Assembly (NCBI GenBank): GCA_017961325.1
Contig: JAGCXM010000032.1
Span: 1 to 50,706 of the forward strand
Source of the DNA: a bacterium
GTDB lineage: Bacteria > UBP6 > UBA1177
Length of the DNA: 50,706 nucleotides
Reading direction: 5' to 3'
A program made the translations under genes and the position numbers. The notes beneath the pieces are model-generated. The model saw nothing but the letters and a program-made list of their open reading frames with translations. It was not told the DNA's origin and did not search any database. Positions 25,569 through 34,385 of this stretch are shown one piece after another (position 1 is the stretch's first letter; each line of letters begins with the position of its first letter).

Positions 25569-26144
25569 GTGAATTTTCTGAATCTTTTTTTCGGGCGCGT
25601 TGAAGCATTTCTTATTTTTGAAGCTTCGGCTGTAAAAAAACACGCCGCTTTTATTTTTTTCGGTCTTCTGATTCCGGGACCGCTGAAATTCTTTTTTATT
25701 TTTCTTCTGTCGATGCAGCTTTTTTCAGCTGCTGTGTCTAGTAAAAAAATAAGGTTTCTGCTTTCGCTTCCCTTTTCAAGGAGTGAAATATTCATCTATT
25801 CGTTTTTATTCGGTTTTTCAGTGATTTTTTTCGCTACTGCGGCCGGTTGGGCTTTGTTCGGCGGCAACGGTTCGCCCGATTTTTTAAGATACTTTGTTTT
25901 TTATGCCTTTTATTTCGGCCTGACATCGGTAAATGCTCTGAAAATCGGTTCGGTTACGGTTCTTCCCATGCTTTTTCTCGCGTTTGATCTGCTTTCCCCC
26001 TTTATTGCGCCTGAAATTTACGGCTTTGTTTCCGAATACAGCCCGCTTTATCAGCAGAATCAGCCGCTTTCTCTATCGGCCGCTCTTGCCGTTCTTGTGA
26101 TAGCCTTTCTTCTTTTTGTTTTCGGAAGGAGGGAAAATTGGTAA
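25569..26144 (+). CDS. Polytopic membrane protein, likely ABC partner
   Basis: 191 residues with about five to six hydrophobic segments (for example 24-46, 76-92, 100-118, 125-145 and 165-185). Start GTG 25569, without a strong ribosome binding site. It overlaps the ABC ATPase gene by 7 nt, so the two are coupled and probably form one transporter. The segment LLSLPFSRSEIFIYSFLFG (about 64-82) resembles the 'LP-x-S/T-R-x-E/I' motif of ABC-2-type export permeases. Family membership is therefore suggested but not certain. Confidence 0.6.
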   Translation: MNFLNLFFGRVEAFLIFEASAVKKHAAFIFFGLLIPGPLKFFFIFLLSMQLFSAAVSSKKIRFLLSLPFSRSEIFIYSFLFGFSVIFFATAAGWALFGGNGSPDFLRYFVFYAFYFGLTSVNALKIGSVTVLPMLFLAFDLLSPFIAPEIYGFVSEYSPLYQQNQPLSLSAALAVLVIAFLLFVFGRRENW

Positions 26145-26887
26145 TTTCTTTGGAAAAGGTGACCAAAATTTTCAAAAAAAGGAAGGCTCTTGACGATATT
26201 ACCGTCAATTTTCCGGGTGCGGAGATTTCTGTCGTTCTGGGGTTAAGCGGTTCCGGAAAGACGGTGCTTCTCAGGTGTCTTTCAGGCGAGCTGAAACCTG
26301 ATTCCGGAAGAATTATCAGAAAAAACAGCGGTTTGTGTGCATATGCTTGTGAAAATCCTGATTATTTTTCCAAATTTGTAGCTTCCGATATTCTCGCTAT
26401 GTGGCGCTTGCTTTATCCTGATTTTGAAGAAGAGAAATTCCGGAGTTTCATCGGAGAAAAAAATATTTCCAAAAATAGGCAGCTTTTCAATCTGGCGCTT
26501 GTTTCGGCAAGTAACGCGGATGTTGTGATTTTTGATGAACCTTCGGAGTGTCTGGACAGTGAAGAAAAACCTGAGTTTCTTGATTTATTGAAAGAATTGG
26601 CACGAAAAGGTAAAACCGTCATCATCGGCGCGACCGAAATCGGTGAGTTTGAAAGCATAACCGACCGCGTCGTCGTTTTGAGTTCAGGAAGAGTAGTCGT
26701 TGCGGCAAAAGCGGCGGAACTTCTCTCTTCGCACAGACTTTTTCCCGGCGCTACCACGATTTCGCCCGATTACAAGGTTATCGGTCCGGTTTTTAACGAA
26801 AGACTTATTCAGACGGATGAAGATATCGGCAGGAAAGCTGCTTTAAAAGAGATTGTCACGGGTTACGTTAACGGAAGCAGTTCGTAG
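26138..26887 (+). CDS. ABC transporter ATP-binding protein with degenerate signature
   Basis: 249 residues from TTG 26138 with GGAAGGAGGG upstream. Walker A GLSGSGKT (35-42) and Walker B VVIFDE (129-134) are intact. The signature normally reading LSGGQ is SKNRQ (111-115), and the switch region after strand 'TVIIGATE' has T/E where a histidine is usual. The N-terminal order resembles antibiotic/ABC-2 exporters. It overlaps the small membrane protein and follows the TgpA-like gene. Altered signature and H-loop may mean slow or regulatory ATP use, or an asymmetric partner elsewhere. Confidence 0.85.
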   Translation: MVISLEKVTKIFKKRKALDDITVNFPGAEISVVLGLSGSGKTVLLRCLSGELKPDSGRIIRKNSGLCAYACENPDYFSKFVASDILAMWRLLYPDFEEEKFRSFIGEKNISKNRQLFNLALVSASNADVVIFDEPSECLDSEEKPEFLDLLKELARKGKTVIIGATEIGEFESITDRVVVLSSGRVVVAAKAAELLSSHRLFPGATTISPDYKVIGPVFNERLIQTDEDIGRKAALKEIVTGYVNGSSS

Positions 26888-26896
26888 ATTTTTCGG

Positions 26897-27649
26897 TTAT
26901 TTGGATTCTTCCTGTTTCTGAGGTTTTTCAAAAGAGAGAAGTTCAACTTCAAAAATGAGCGTTGAGTTCGGACCGATGTGTTCACCGGCACCGCCTTCAC
27001 CGTAAGCGAGTTCAGACGGGATGAAGAATTTGTATTTCGCACCTTTCTTCATGAGTTGAACGCCTTCCGTCCAGCCTTTGATGACTCTGTTGAGCGGGAA
27101 TTTCGCCGGTTCGTTTCTTTTGTATGAGCTGTCGAACTCCGTTCCGTCGAGAAGTGTACCGCGATAGTGGACTTCAACGATGTCTTCAGCCGCAGGACTT
27201 TCGCCTTCACCCTCTTTTTCAACGATGTACTGTAAACCTGATTCGGTCGTTTTTACACCTTCCTTCGTCTTGTTTTCAGCGAGGAATTTTTCGCCTGCTT
27301 CTTTGTTTTCAGCAGCTTTTTTCTGTCTTTCTTCTGCAAATTTAGCAATCATTTCAGTCTGGAATTCCTGAAGAGCCGTGCCGATTTCTTCTTCCGTCAT
27401 TTTTGATTCAGTGCCTGTGAAAGCGGCTTTGAAACCTGCAATAAAAGCGTTTGAATCGAAATCGAAGTTCTGTTTTTTAAGGTTTCTGCCGACATCGCTG
27501 CCTAAAGCATAGCCGAACTTGACCTGTTTGTTTCCGTCGATTTTTTCTTTTGTGATTTCAGTTTCACCGTTGTTTCCGGCAGTGCAGTTTCCGCATGCGC
27601 AGAAAAACATCGAAACGGCCATAATTACGCAACAAATAACCTTTTTCAT
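26897..27649 (-). CDS. FKBP-type peptidyl-prolyl isomerase lipoprotein
   Basis: 250 residues from ATG 27649 (TTGGAGGAAAA upstream). The signal peptide ends in lipobox CAC with C19 lipidated. An FKBP_N dimerisation region follows (about 45-130: [19 protein letters not shown], charged helix). The FKBP catalytic domain (about 142-240) includes [44 protein letters not shown] and [10 protein letters not shown]. It resembles FkpA/Mip and should catalyse proline isomerisation in the periplasm. It converges with the ABC gene with only 9 nt between stops. Confidence 0.92.
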   Translation of the reverse strand: MKKVICCVIMAVSMFFCACGNCTAGNNGETEITKEKIDGNKQVKFGYALGSDVGRNLKKQNFDFDSNAFIAGFKAAFTGTESKMTEEEIGTALQEFQTEMIAKFAEERQKKAAENKEAGEKFLAENKTKEGVKTTESGLQYIVEKEGEGESPAAEDIVEVHYRGTLLDGTEFDSSYKRNEPAKFPLNRVIKGWTEGVQLMKKGAKYKFFIPSELAYGEGGAGEHIGPNSTLIFEVELLSFEKPQKQEESK

Positions 27650-27685
27650 TTTTCCTCCAAAAAGCAAAATTAAAAAAAACCGATA

Positions 27686-27713
27686 ATGTTAGCAGTATTT
27701 GTTTTAAAAGCAA
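27686..27713 (-). promoter_or_regulatory. Promoter of the FKBP gene
   Basis: Minus strand: TTGCTT (27713-27708), 16-nt spacer, TAACAT (27691-27686). A T8 run preceded by CGG starts 7 nt after the -10 (27679-27672). Confidence 0.5.
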
Positions 27714-27724
27714 TAGACACTGTA

Positions 27725-29113
27725 TTAATCCGTAATGATGAAGAATTCCACCCTTCTGTTTTTAACCATGTCGGGTTCTGTGTCTCCGGTTGCGACTGGT
27801 TCCTTCGAACCGATAATCTTTGTTTTGATTCTGTTGGCTTCGACGCCGTTTTTGATTAGCAGGGCTTTTACCGCATTTGCGCGTTTTTGAGCTAAAGCCT
27901 TGTTTTCATGTCTGTCGGTGTGCGCTTCTATTCTGATTTTCAGGGTGAAGTTTCTGGTCAGAATAAGTGCGACTTTTTCGATTTCAACCGGATCTGCAAT
28001 ATAATCCGATTCGTGCATGAAATTGACGACGTTCGGCAGTCTTTCGCCTGTTTTTTCAGGCTGCTGCGGCATTGCGGCAGCACTCTGTTTCGGGGCTTCC
28101 TTCTTTTTGGGAGCAGCCTTTTTAACTTTCTTTTCCGGCTGTTTTTTCTCTTCTTTCGGCTGCTCGGCAACAGGTTTTTCCGGCTGTTTTTTCGGCAGTT
28201 TTTTAATTGATTTTTCTTGTTTTTCTTCCGCTGGAAGAACGTTCATGTTCCAGGAGATTCCGGCATAAATCCTGTATTTCGGAACTGCAACGGCATTGCC
28301 GAAACCGCCGAATGCTCCGGCTACTACGTCAATGTTTACCGGAGTTTTGAAGCGGACGCCGCCGCCGAATTCTATGTTGTCCTGAGCATCGTTTTTAAAC
28401 GGAGATTCTATCGAAGTCGAGGTATGGAATTCTGCATTTACGTCAAGCAGTTTTTCGACTGCGTGGACGTTTATTGCGAGTTTGAGTCCGAATTCGTCGT
28501 CAAATTTCGATGCCGCAAAACTCTGTTTCGGAAGGAGGTGATAGAAAAGGTTGAGAGCCGCATCGACCCATTTTGACTGAGTTCCGATAGCGATTGCGGG
28601 ACGGAAAGTGAACTGTCTGCTGCCGAGAGCCGAGTGGATTTCCCTCCCTGTCGGAGCTGTAACTTCGGTAATTACCGACATTGACAGATGTTTGTCGAAC
28701 AGGCTGAAAAGCTGGAATCTCGGAACGAGCCTGAGATCGCCGACACCCGCTTTTGCGAGATTGTCTCTATCGTTCCAGCCGTCTCCGTTTTCAAAAAGTA
28801 TAACGGGAAGCGACAAACCGAGGTCAAACCATTTTGCGACGCTGTAAAAGAACGAAATATCGGAAGTAATCTGATTTGCGATGACTTTTTTGTTCGTGCC
28901 GCCGACAATTATAGGTTCATGCTGAAAATTCATAATAAAATCGACGCCGATCAGACCCTCTTCAAGTCCTTCGGAGCCGTAAACCGTTAAATATCCGTCG
29001 GTAAACGGAGAAGTTTTGAATCTGTTGCCGTCAATTGAGAAACCGCCTGCCGAAATATTCGATGTCAGAATCAGAAAGATGAACGAAAAAATTATTGTTC
29101 TGCTTAGTTTCAT
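27725..29113 (-). CDS. OmpA-family outer membrane protein with N-terminal barrel
   Basis: 462 residues. A signal peptide (about 1-22, ending SAGG) precedes a transporter/porin-like beta-barrel (about 25-290) of alternating strands. A Lys/Pro/Glu-rich linker (about 295-350, repeats of KKQPEK type) leads to an OmpA-like peptidoglycan-binding domain with IRIEAHTDRHENKALAQKRANAV and KNRRVEFFI. This long N-terminal barrel plus OmpA tail is common in Myxococcota and relatives. It anchors the outer membrane to the wall. It is spaced 12 nt from trpS on the same strand. Confidence 0.88.
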   Translation of the reverse strand: MKLSRTIIFSFIFLILTSNISAGGFSIDGNRFKTSPFTDGYLTVYGSEGLEEGLIGVDFIMNFQHEPIIVGGTNKKVIANQITSDISFFYSVAKWFDLGLSLPVILFENGDGWNDRDNLAKAGVGDLRLVPRFQLFSLFDKHLSMSVITEVTAPTGREIHSALGSRQFTFRPAIAIGTQSKWVDAALNLFYHLLPKQSFAASKFDDEFGLKLAINVHAVEKLLDVNAEFHTSTSIESPFKNDAQDNIEFGGGVRFKTPVNIDVVAGAFGGFGNAVAVPKYRIYAGISWNMNVLPAEEKQEKSIKKLPKKQPEKPVAEQPKEEKKQPEKKVKKAAPKKKEAPKQSAAAMPQQPEKTGERLPNVVNFMHESDYIADPVEIEKVALILTRNFTLKIRIEAHTDRHENKALAQKRANAVKALLIKNGVEANRIKTKIIGSKEPVATGDTEPDMVKNRRVEFFIITD

Positions 29114-29125
29114 TTTATCCTCCCT

Positions 29126-30106
29126 TTAATAAATATTTCCGACGAGACCGACGGTTTTTTTCACTTCTTTTATCGTTTCGACCGCGGTTTCACGCGCTTT
29201 GGCGCTTCCTTCCGTGATAACTTTCCTTACATAATCCATATTCTTTTCAAGTTCCTCCCTTTTTTGCCGCATCGGGTCGAAAAATTCGTGAACCGCCGCC
29301 AGGAGTTCCTTTTTCGCGTGACCGTAACCGTATCCGCCGGCTGAAAGTTTATCCGCCATTTCTTTTGCTTTTTCGGCAGAAACGATGAGTTTGTAAATAT
29401 TGTAGACATTGCATTTTTGAGGATCTTTCGGCTCTTCAAGCGGTGTCGAATCGGTAACTATTCCCATGATCTGTTTTTTCAGAACCGGGTCTGGAGCGAA
29501 CATCTGTATCGTGTTGTCGTAACTTTTAGACATCTTCTGCCCGTCGGTTCCCGGAACGACCGCAACATTCTCCGGAATTACCGGTTCCGGAATCACGAAA
29601 AGTTCTTTCTGGTAGAAAAGATTGAATTTCTCGGCAATGTCGCGTGCGATTTCGACGTGCTGCTTCTGGTCTTTGCCGACAGGAACGATGTTCGATTTGT
29701 AAAGCAGGATGTCTGCGGTCATAAGAAGCGGATAGTAGAAAAGCCCGACGTTTATCAGCTCGCCTTTCGCCGTTTTTTCCTTGTAGCTGTGAGCACGCTG
29801 AAGGAGTCCCATCGGCGTGTAGTTGCCGAGAATGAATGCGAGTTCGGCGACCTCAGGTACAAGCGACTGCAGAAATATCACGCTTTTGCTGGGGTCAAGC
29901 CCGAAAGCGAGGTAGTCAAGAACTATGTTCCAGGTATTTTCAGTTAGTTTTACCGGATCCGGCAGAGTGTTCAAAGTGTGGTAATCAGCTATGAAGTAGT
30001 AACCTTCGTAATTTTTCTGCTGCATGATTTCAAACTGCCGCGCCGCACCCAGATAATTGCCCAAATGCAGCGTGCCGGTCGGTTTTATGCCTGATAAAGC
30101 CCTCAT
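29126..30106 (-). CDS. trpS: Tryptophanyl-tRNA synthetase
   Basis: 326 residues from ATG 30106 (ACAGGAGGAAAA upstream), the usual length for bacterial TrpRS. Class I motifs: HIGH-like TLHLGNYLG (about 11-19) and KMSKS in DGQKMSKSYDN. Other signatures are GIKPTGTLHLGN at the start and YPLLMTADILLYK for tryptophan binding. It charges tRNA-Trp in the cytoplasm. It lies in a minus-strand run with outer-membrane protein genes on both sides, with gaps of 12 and 14 nt. Confidence 0.97.
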   Translation of the reverse strand: MRALSGIKPTGTLHLGNYLGAARQFEIMQQKNYEGYYFIADYHTLNTLPDPVKLTENTWNIVLDYLAFGLDPSKSVIFLQSLVPEVAELAFILGNYTPMGLLQRAHSYKEKTAKGELINVGLFYYPLLMTADILLYKSNIVPVGKDQKQHVEIARDIAEKFNLFYQKELFVIPEPVIPENVAVVPGTDGQKMSKSYDNTIQMFAPDPVLKKQIMGIVTDSTPLEEPKDPQKCNVYNIYKLIVSAEKAKEMADKLSAGGYGYGHAKKELLAAVHEFFDPMRQKREELEKNMDYVRKVITEGSAKARETAVETIKEVKKTVGLVGNIY

Positions 30107-30120
30107 TTTTCCTCCTGTTT

Positions 30121-31065
30121 TCAGCCGCCGAAAGACGGTTCCCATACAAGATTTATCGAAAATGTGATATAGTTCGATTCGTTATACATGAAGTTTCCGT
30201 AAATTCCTCCGGCACCCTGCTTGTAAAAGGCTAAGGAGAAGGTTTTCGTCGTCGTCGACCAGGTCAGTTTTTTGCTGGAAGAGATGTTGTTTAAACCGAT
30301 TCCGGCTCTGAACCACGAATAACGGAACTCGAAACCGGTGTAGAAATCGAATCCTTTCAGCGCCTTACGCTTGTTCGAAAACTTTTCCTTGCTCTGCTGC
30401 AGGTGATACTGCCATCCGTTATTGATGAAAAACATATCAAAAATGTTGATTTCCGCGTTCCAGCTAAGTTTCCGCGGAATGTCGCGACCGTAAAAGGTCC
30501 AGACGTCGAGTGCCGCAAAACCGAGATTCACGAATTTCGTTATCTTTGCCGTGATTCCGACATCGAACGAGTGAGAATTCGTATCTTCGTTCTGTGTCGG
30601 CTCGAATTTACCGATGTAGTTGTTAAGATTTAATCCGCCGTAGATATGACCCGGCCAGATCGGAAACGCAAAATTAGTCTTGATGTGATGAAGCCCGTAG
30701 TCGTATGAATACATGATTCCGCCGCCTACGACAGTGGTGCTTGAGTCACTTACCGATACCGACATCGCCTCGACGAACTGATAAAGTGCCGTGACGCTGA
30801 ACATGTTGTTGAGCATTATCGCCGCAGGATTCATCACGAAGTGAGCATTGTGACTGAGCAGCGCACCGCAGCCTTTGCCGCAGTTCTGCGTGTCTATAGC
30901 GTGTCTGAGTTCACGCGAGCGGTTGCCCCACGATGTGTCAGAAACAGGATCAAGCGGATCCTCTTCGTAGTAGTAAAAGCTGTCTTCTGCAAAAAGAGCT
31001 GAAAACAGCAGCAGGAAAGTGATTATAACAAATATGTTCCGTTTGCTGACAAAATAAAAATCCAT
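30121..31065 (-). CDS. Putative outer-membrane beta-barrel protein
   Basis: 314 residues with a signal peptide (about 9-26, ending LFAE). The remainder alternates hydrophobic/polar strands (GGGIMYSYDYGLHHIKTNFA, SHSFDVGITAKI, TGFEFRYSWFRAGIG) and ends in VWEPSFGG. A pair of cysteines (NCGKGC) lies near residue 60. It resembles PorV/UPF0164-like barrels, but the family is not certain. The stop lies 14 nt from the trpS start. Upstream is the transglutaminase gene at 31082. Confidence 0.65.
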   Translation of the reverse strand: MDFYFVSKRNIFVIITFLLLFSALFAEDSFYYYEEDPLDPVSDTSWGNRSRELRHAIDTQNCGKGCGALLSHNAHFVMNPAAIMLNNMFSVTALYQFVEAMSVSVSDSSTTVVGGGIMYSYDYGLHHIKTNFAFPIWPGHIYGGLNLNNYIGKFEPTQNEDTNSHSFDVGITAKITKFVNLGFAALDVWTFYGRDIPRKLSWNAEINIFDMFFINNGWQYHLQQSKEKFSNKRKALKGFDFYTGFEFRYSWFRAGIGLNNISSSKKLTWSTTTKTFSLAFYKQGAGGIYGNFMYNESNYITFSINLVWEPSFGG

Positions 31066-31081
31066 TTCTTTACCTTAAAAG

Positions 31082-32467
31082 CTACTTTTCATTTGAAAAG
31101 CCTTGAACTGCAATTTTCGTGTTGTTCATAAATTTTAAAACAGAAATCGAGACATTTTCGCGCGATTTGCTGTCATGCCCGCCGTAAATCAGCGTAATTC
31201 TTGATGAATCTGCAGGAACAATCCCGAAAGTCGAGTCGACCGGAATCCATTTCCCGTCTGCGAACGCCTCGTTCCAGTTGTGGAAGAAAAGCTGACCAGA
31301 CGAATTCATCACAAGTCCGTAAACCATTTTCACCGGAATTCCTGCGGCGCGCGCCAGGGCGGCGAAAAGCGAAGAATGTTCGGTGCAGTCACCGCTCTGC
31401 AGCTTCAGAACTTCGCTTGCCGAAAGAGTTCCGTGGTTGTAATTTTTGTTTTTTATGTGTTTGTAGACAAAGTTCGAAATCCGTTTTACCATCTCAGCCT
31501 GATTTGAAGAACCGAGAACGATTTTTTTTGCCGTTTGAACGATTGCAGGGTTCGAGCTGTCTTCTTCAATGTTTGACGAAGTGTCTGAAACTGTCGGTGA
31601 ATTCTGGCAGTTTTCTGCAGAATTCCTGACGGTCAGAGTGTTGTTCGCACCCTTTTTCTGGAAACATGTTTCGGGAATCTCCGAAAAATTGGCACTCTCC
31701 ACGGCGAAAACGGTTTTTGAAGTTTTTCTCGGATATTTTATTGAAATTCCGTCGTTTACGATTTGTGACGCATCCAGAAGATCGACTGATGAATTTGCCG
31801 GAGTTTTGCCGCCTGGGACCTGATTTTTCTCCAGTTCATAAACGAGAAGACCGTTCTGCATTTCGGAGCGGACGACCGTTTTGTTTGAAACGGTGTATTT
31901 TATCGGAATTCCCTGAAAATCGACTGTCACCGAAAGTGTTCCGTCGCCGTTTTTCGAAGCAGTGTATGAAATTTCGCTTTCAGTCAGACTTTCTTCTGAA
32001 ATTATCGGAATTTTTCCACCCTTCAGCAGGTCGTTTTCACTCAGTTTGCGGAAAATCGTTCCGAAAAAGGTGACGTTGCCGTTCAGTTTGAATGAAGAGT
32101 TTTCAGTGGAGCCGTTTTTCGTGATTTTTGTGCGGAAAACACCGTTTTCGTTAGCACCTTCCGACAAGGTTTCAGTTCCCATTTCGGAAACTTTCGACCT
32201 GATTTTCAGCGGTCTGAATGTTCTGCAGTCGATTGCAAGCGATGTGTCAGATTTCAGGGAAAGCGCAAAAGAACCTCTCGAAATCGTCATTTCGGAAACC
32301 GAGCTGAGTGAAAGTTCGCAACCGCCGTCAGGTGTGCTTTTTTCCTCCCATATTTCGGTGCTTTTTCCGATTTCCATGCCCATCATTGAAATTTTATAGA
32401 CATTGGTTTCGGCATAAATCTGAAACGAAAAAAGTATGAGTAAAACGGATAAAAACCGCTTTTGCAT
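31082..32467 (-). CDS. Exported transglutaminase-like protein
   Basis: 461 residues from ATG 32467 (GGAGG 8 nt upstream; an in-frame TTG at 32482 covers that site and is rejected). A signal peptide ends near residue 19 (FQIYA). A beta-rich N-terminal part of about 260 residues precedes a transglutaminase core with C361 (GDCTEHSSLF), H396 (FFHNWNEAF) and D411 (IPVDSTFG). This complete triad suggests a periplasmic protease or crosslinker, like the DUF3857/transglutaminase proteins. It has its own promoter, divergent from the zinc-ribbon gene. Confidence 0.82.
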   Translation of the reverse strand: MQKRFLSVLLILFSFQIYAETNVYKISMMGMEIGKSTEIWEEKSTPDGGCELSLSSVSEMTISRGSFALSLKSDTSLAIDCRTFRPLKIRSKVSEMGTETLSEGANENGVFRTKITKNGSTENSSFKLNGNVTFFGTIFRKLSENDLLKGGKIPIISEESLTESEISYTASKNGDGTLSVTVDFQGIPIKYTVSNKTVVRSEMQNGLLVYELEKNQVPGGKTPANSSVDLLDASQIVNDGISIKYPRKTSKTVFAVESANFSEIPETCFQKKGANNTLTVRNSAENCQNSPTVSDTSSNIEEDSSNPAIVQTAKKIVLGSSNQAEMVKRISNFVYKHIKNKNYNHGTLSASEVLKLQSGDCTEHSSLFAALARAAGIPVKMVYGLVMNSSGQLFFHNWNEAFADGKWIPVDSTFGIVPADSSRITLIYGGHDSKSRENVSISVLKFMNNTKIAVQGFSNEK

Positions 32468-32492
32468 GGAACACGCCTCCAAAAAACCGTTT

Positions 32493-32520
32493 ATTATCCT
32501 CTAAAATATTTTAAAAGCAA
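32493..32520 (-). promoter_or_regulatory. Promoter of the exported transglutaminase gene
   Basis: Minus strand: TTGCTT (32520-32515), 16-nt spacer, GATAAT (32498-32493). A T6 run preceded by CGG starts 7 nt after the -10 (32486-32481). The -35 region shares TTGCTTTTAAAA with the FKBP promoter. Confidence 0.6.
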
Positions 32521-32537
32521 AAAATCTCAAAATTCCC

Positions 32538-32565
32538 TTGCCGATTCTTGAAAAATTCGTATCAT
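32538..32565 (+). promoter_or_regulatory. Promoter of the zinc-ribbon/HD/RecX operon
   Basis: TTGCCG (32538-32543), 16-nt spacer, TATCAT (32560-32565). A T6 run preceded by GCCG starts 7 nt after the -10. Confidence 0.6.
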
Positions 32566-32592
32566 TCGCCGTTTTTTGATTGGAGGAATCTC

Positions 32593-32988
32593 ATGAAAAA
32601 GCTCAAAAAAACGCAGACTCTGACAAAAATCACCTGTGAGAACTGTCATAAGGAATATTTCGTCCCGTTTGTCGCGGACGGACACCGTAAATATTACTGC
32701 GACGAATGTCTCAGGGAGATGCACAAAAAGAGAAAAGAGGGAAAAATCAAAAAGGTTTTCGATCCGAAGAACGAAAAATACATGTATGATTTCGTCTGCG
32801 ACATCTGCGGAGAATTCAGGCACGCGTTTTACGCTCCGAAAAGAGAGAACGGAAAAATCTGGTGCAAGGAGTGCGAATCGCAGAAAAAGCTCGAGGAACG
32901 TAAAAAAGCGAGGAAAAATGTGATCCTGGCTTCTTCTCCTGAGGCAATGAACTCAATTTTAAAGAAAAAAGAGGAAGAAGATGAATAG
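32593..32988 (+). CDS. CxxC zinc-ribbon protein
   Basis: 131 residues from ATG 32593 (TGGAGGAATC upstream). Two zinc-ribbon units: CENC...CDEC (about 15-39) and CDIC...CKEC (about 64-90). Basic, lysine-rich segments lie between and after them, and an acidic tail ends the protein. Such paired ribbons are frequent in small nucleic-acid-binding or regulatory proteins of deltaproteobacteria, where they are annotated only as CxxC zinc-binding. It overlaps the HD gene by 8 nt and heads a three-gene operon. Function unknown. Confidence 0.8.
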   Translation: MKKLKKTQTLTKITCENCHKEYFVPFVADGHRKYYCDECLREMHKKRKEGKIKKVFDPKNEKYMYDFVCDICGEFRHAFYAPKRENGKIWCKECESQKKLEERKKARKNVILASSPEAMNSILKKKEEEDE

Positions 32989-33544
32989 GATGGAAGCTGT
33001 AAAACTGCTTGAAGAGCATCTCCCGAACAAAAATCTCATCAAGCACAGCATTGCCGTTGAAGCCGGAATGAGAAAAATGGCTCAGTTCCTAGGCGAAAAA
33101 GAGGAAGAAAGGTGGGCGATGTCGGGACTTCTGCACGATCTCGACTATGAAAAGACGAAAGACGATTTTCCGAAACACGGGTTTCTTACCGGTGAAATCC
33201 TGCGCAGACATGGTTTTGATGACACCGAAATCCTTGACGCGATAGTTATGCATTCCGGGAATGTTCCGGCAACGACGGATATGGGAAAAGCGCTTTATGC
33301 GGTCGATCCGACCACAGGTTTCATAACGGCATGCGTTCTCATGTCTCCTACGAAAAACATCCATTTTCTCGATATGGGTTTCATGATGAAACGCTTCAAG
33401 GAAAAACGTTTCGCAGCCGGAGCAAACCGGGACCAGATAGCAAGTGCGACTGTAAATTTCCCGCTTTCGCTCGAAGATTTCATCACGATAGTTCTCGAAG
33501 GAATGAAGGAAAATTCCGAAGAACTCGGCCTCGGCAAACTTTAA
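32981..33544 (+). CDS. HD-domain phosphohydrolase
   Basis: 187 residues. Metal ligands are visible as H22 (KHSIAVEAGM), H52-D53 (LLHDLDYE), H66 (PKHGFLTG) and a later H in VMHSGN. The arrangement matches HDIG-type hydrolases and COG2316-like HD proteins, which are common and poorly characterised. They likely act on a nucleotide or phosphoester. The start overlaps the zinc-ribbon gene and the end overlaps the next ATG (TAATG). Confidence 0.85.
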   Translation: MNRMEAVKLLEEHLPNKNLIKHSIAVEAGMRKMAQFLGEKEEERWAMSGLLHDLDYEKTKDDFPKHGFLTGEILRRHGFDDTEILDAIVMHSGNVPATTDMGKALYAVDPTTGFITACVLMSPTKNIHFLDMGFMMKRFKEKRFAAGANRDQIASATVNFPLSLEDFITIVLEGMKENSEELGLGKL

Positions 33545-33975
33545 TGGAAAAGTCCGACAAATTTTTTGATTTCGCATGCAGACTTCTTGCGAGAAGAGAC
33601 TACTTCACCGAAGAAATCCGTCAGAAAATAATCGCAAAAGGCGCGACGTGTGACGAAGCTGAGGAAACAGTAATAAAACTCAATAAATTTCATTATCTAG
33701 ATGATGAAAAAGTTTTGGAAAAATATGTTTCTGAAGTTGCCGCAAAAGGAAAAGGGATCAACTATTTAAAGCAGAAACTTTTTGAAAAAGGGTGCTCCGA
33801 ACTCATTTCATCGAAAAATTTAGCAGATTTTTATCCTTTTGAAGAAGAGTGCGCCGCAGCCGGAAAAGTGATGGAAAAACTTAACGGCTGTGAAAGGGAA
33901 AAACTCGTTTCAAAACTTGTTTCGAGAGGATTCTCACTATCTGCCGCACTTTATGCGGTGAAAAAAAGGAAATGA
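33544..33975 (+). CDS. recX: RecX-like regulatory protein
   Basis: 143 residues starting at ATG 33544, which overlaps the HD gene's stop. Three-helix repeats typical of RecX: ACRLLARRDYFTEEIRQKI (about 11-29) with the R-x-x-(S/T)-x-x-E-L/I-x-x-K/R-L pattern, then KFHYLDDEKVLEKYV and GFSLSAALYAVKK. RecX binds RecA filaments and restrains recombination. recA is not in the window. The matches are diffuse, as is usual for this family, so the call is moderate. Confidence 0.65.
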   Translation: MEKSDKFFDFACRLLARRDYFTEEIRQKIIAKGATCDEAEETVIKLNKFHYLDDEKVLEKYVSEVAAKGKGINYLKQKLFEKGCSELISSKNLADFYPFEEECAAAGKVMEKLNGCEREKLVSKLVSRGFSLSAALYAVKKRK

Positions 33976-34306
33976 TAAATTTTTAAAATTATTGATTGCC
34001 GCGGAATATACCCGCTGTAATAAAAATAAGTCCCATCCGTAGTGTCAAGACTCTACATCAAGCCGACTATTCGCTTCACTTTTAAATTTCCTGCTCTCGC
34101 TGAAAATGTTCATTTTCCTCTCCACTTATTTTATTTTTTAAACAATCCTGTCGCCGACAGACTCAAAACCGGCAGATTATATTTAAATTGAAGGATAAAA
34201 TAAAGGAAAATCATATAGTTCTTGTTCTCCGGATGCGTTAAGGCAAATAGAAAATGCTGTGAAAAAATACCGTAAATCATCTGATATAAAATTTTTGCTT
34301 AATTCC

Positions 34307-34334
34307 TTGAAAAAAAAGCATTTGTCGGTAAACT
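34307..34334 (+). promoter_or_regulatory. Probable pheS promoter
   Basis: TTGAAA (34307-34312), 16-nt spacer, TAAACT (34329-34334). The GC-rich dyad begins at the next base, so it covers the expected transcription start. Confidence 0.45.
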
Positions 34335-34350
34335 CCCCGCCCGTGCGGGG
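34335..34350. promoter_or_regulatory. Perfect GC dyad over the pheS transcription start
   Basis: CCCCGC-CCGT-GCGGGG, with T7 beginning 9 nt later (34359-34365). It may act as an operator. If transcription begins upstream, it could act as an attenuator-like hairpin. Confidence 0.5.
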
Positions 34351-34385
34351 CACGTATGTTTTTTTAATTTTTATAGGTGGTTGCC

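Larger units (their letters stand above)
33976..34385. other. 410-nt non-coding region upstream of pheS
   Basis: No tRNA, known riboswitch, T-box or convincing gene is seen. Three dyads stand out: GTAGTGTC-AA-GACTCTAC (34039-34056, one T-T mismatch), CTGTCG-C-CGACAG (34148-34160, perfect), and CCCCGC-CCGT-GCGGGG (34335-34350, perfect). An open frame from GTG 34259 (KKYRKSSDIKFLLNSLKKK) runs into pheS out of frame and lacks a ribosome binding site; it may be a decayed coding remnant. Confidence 0.5.
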
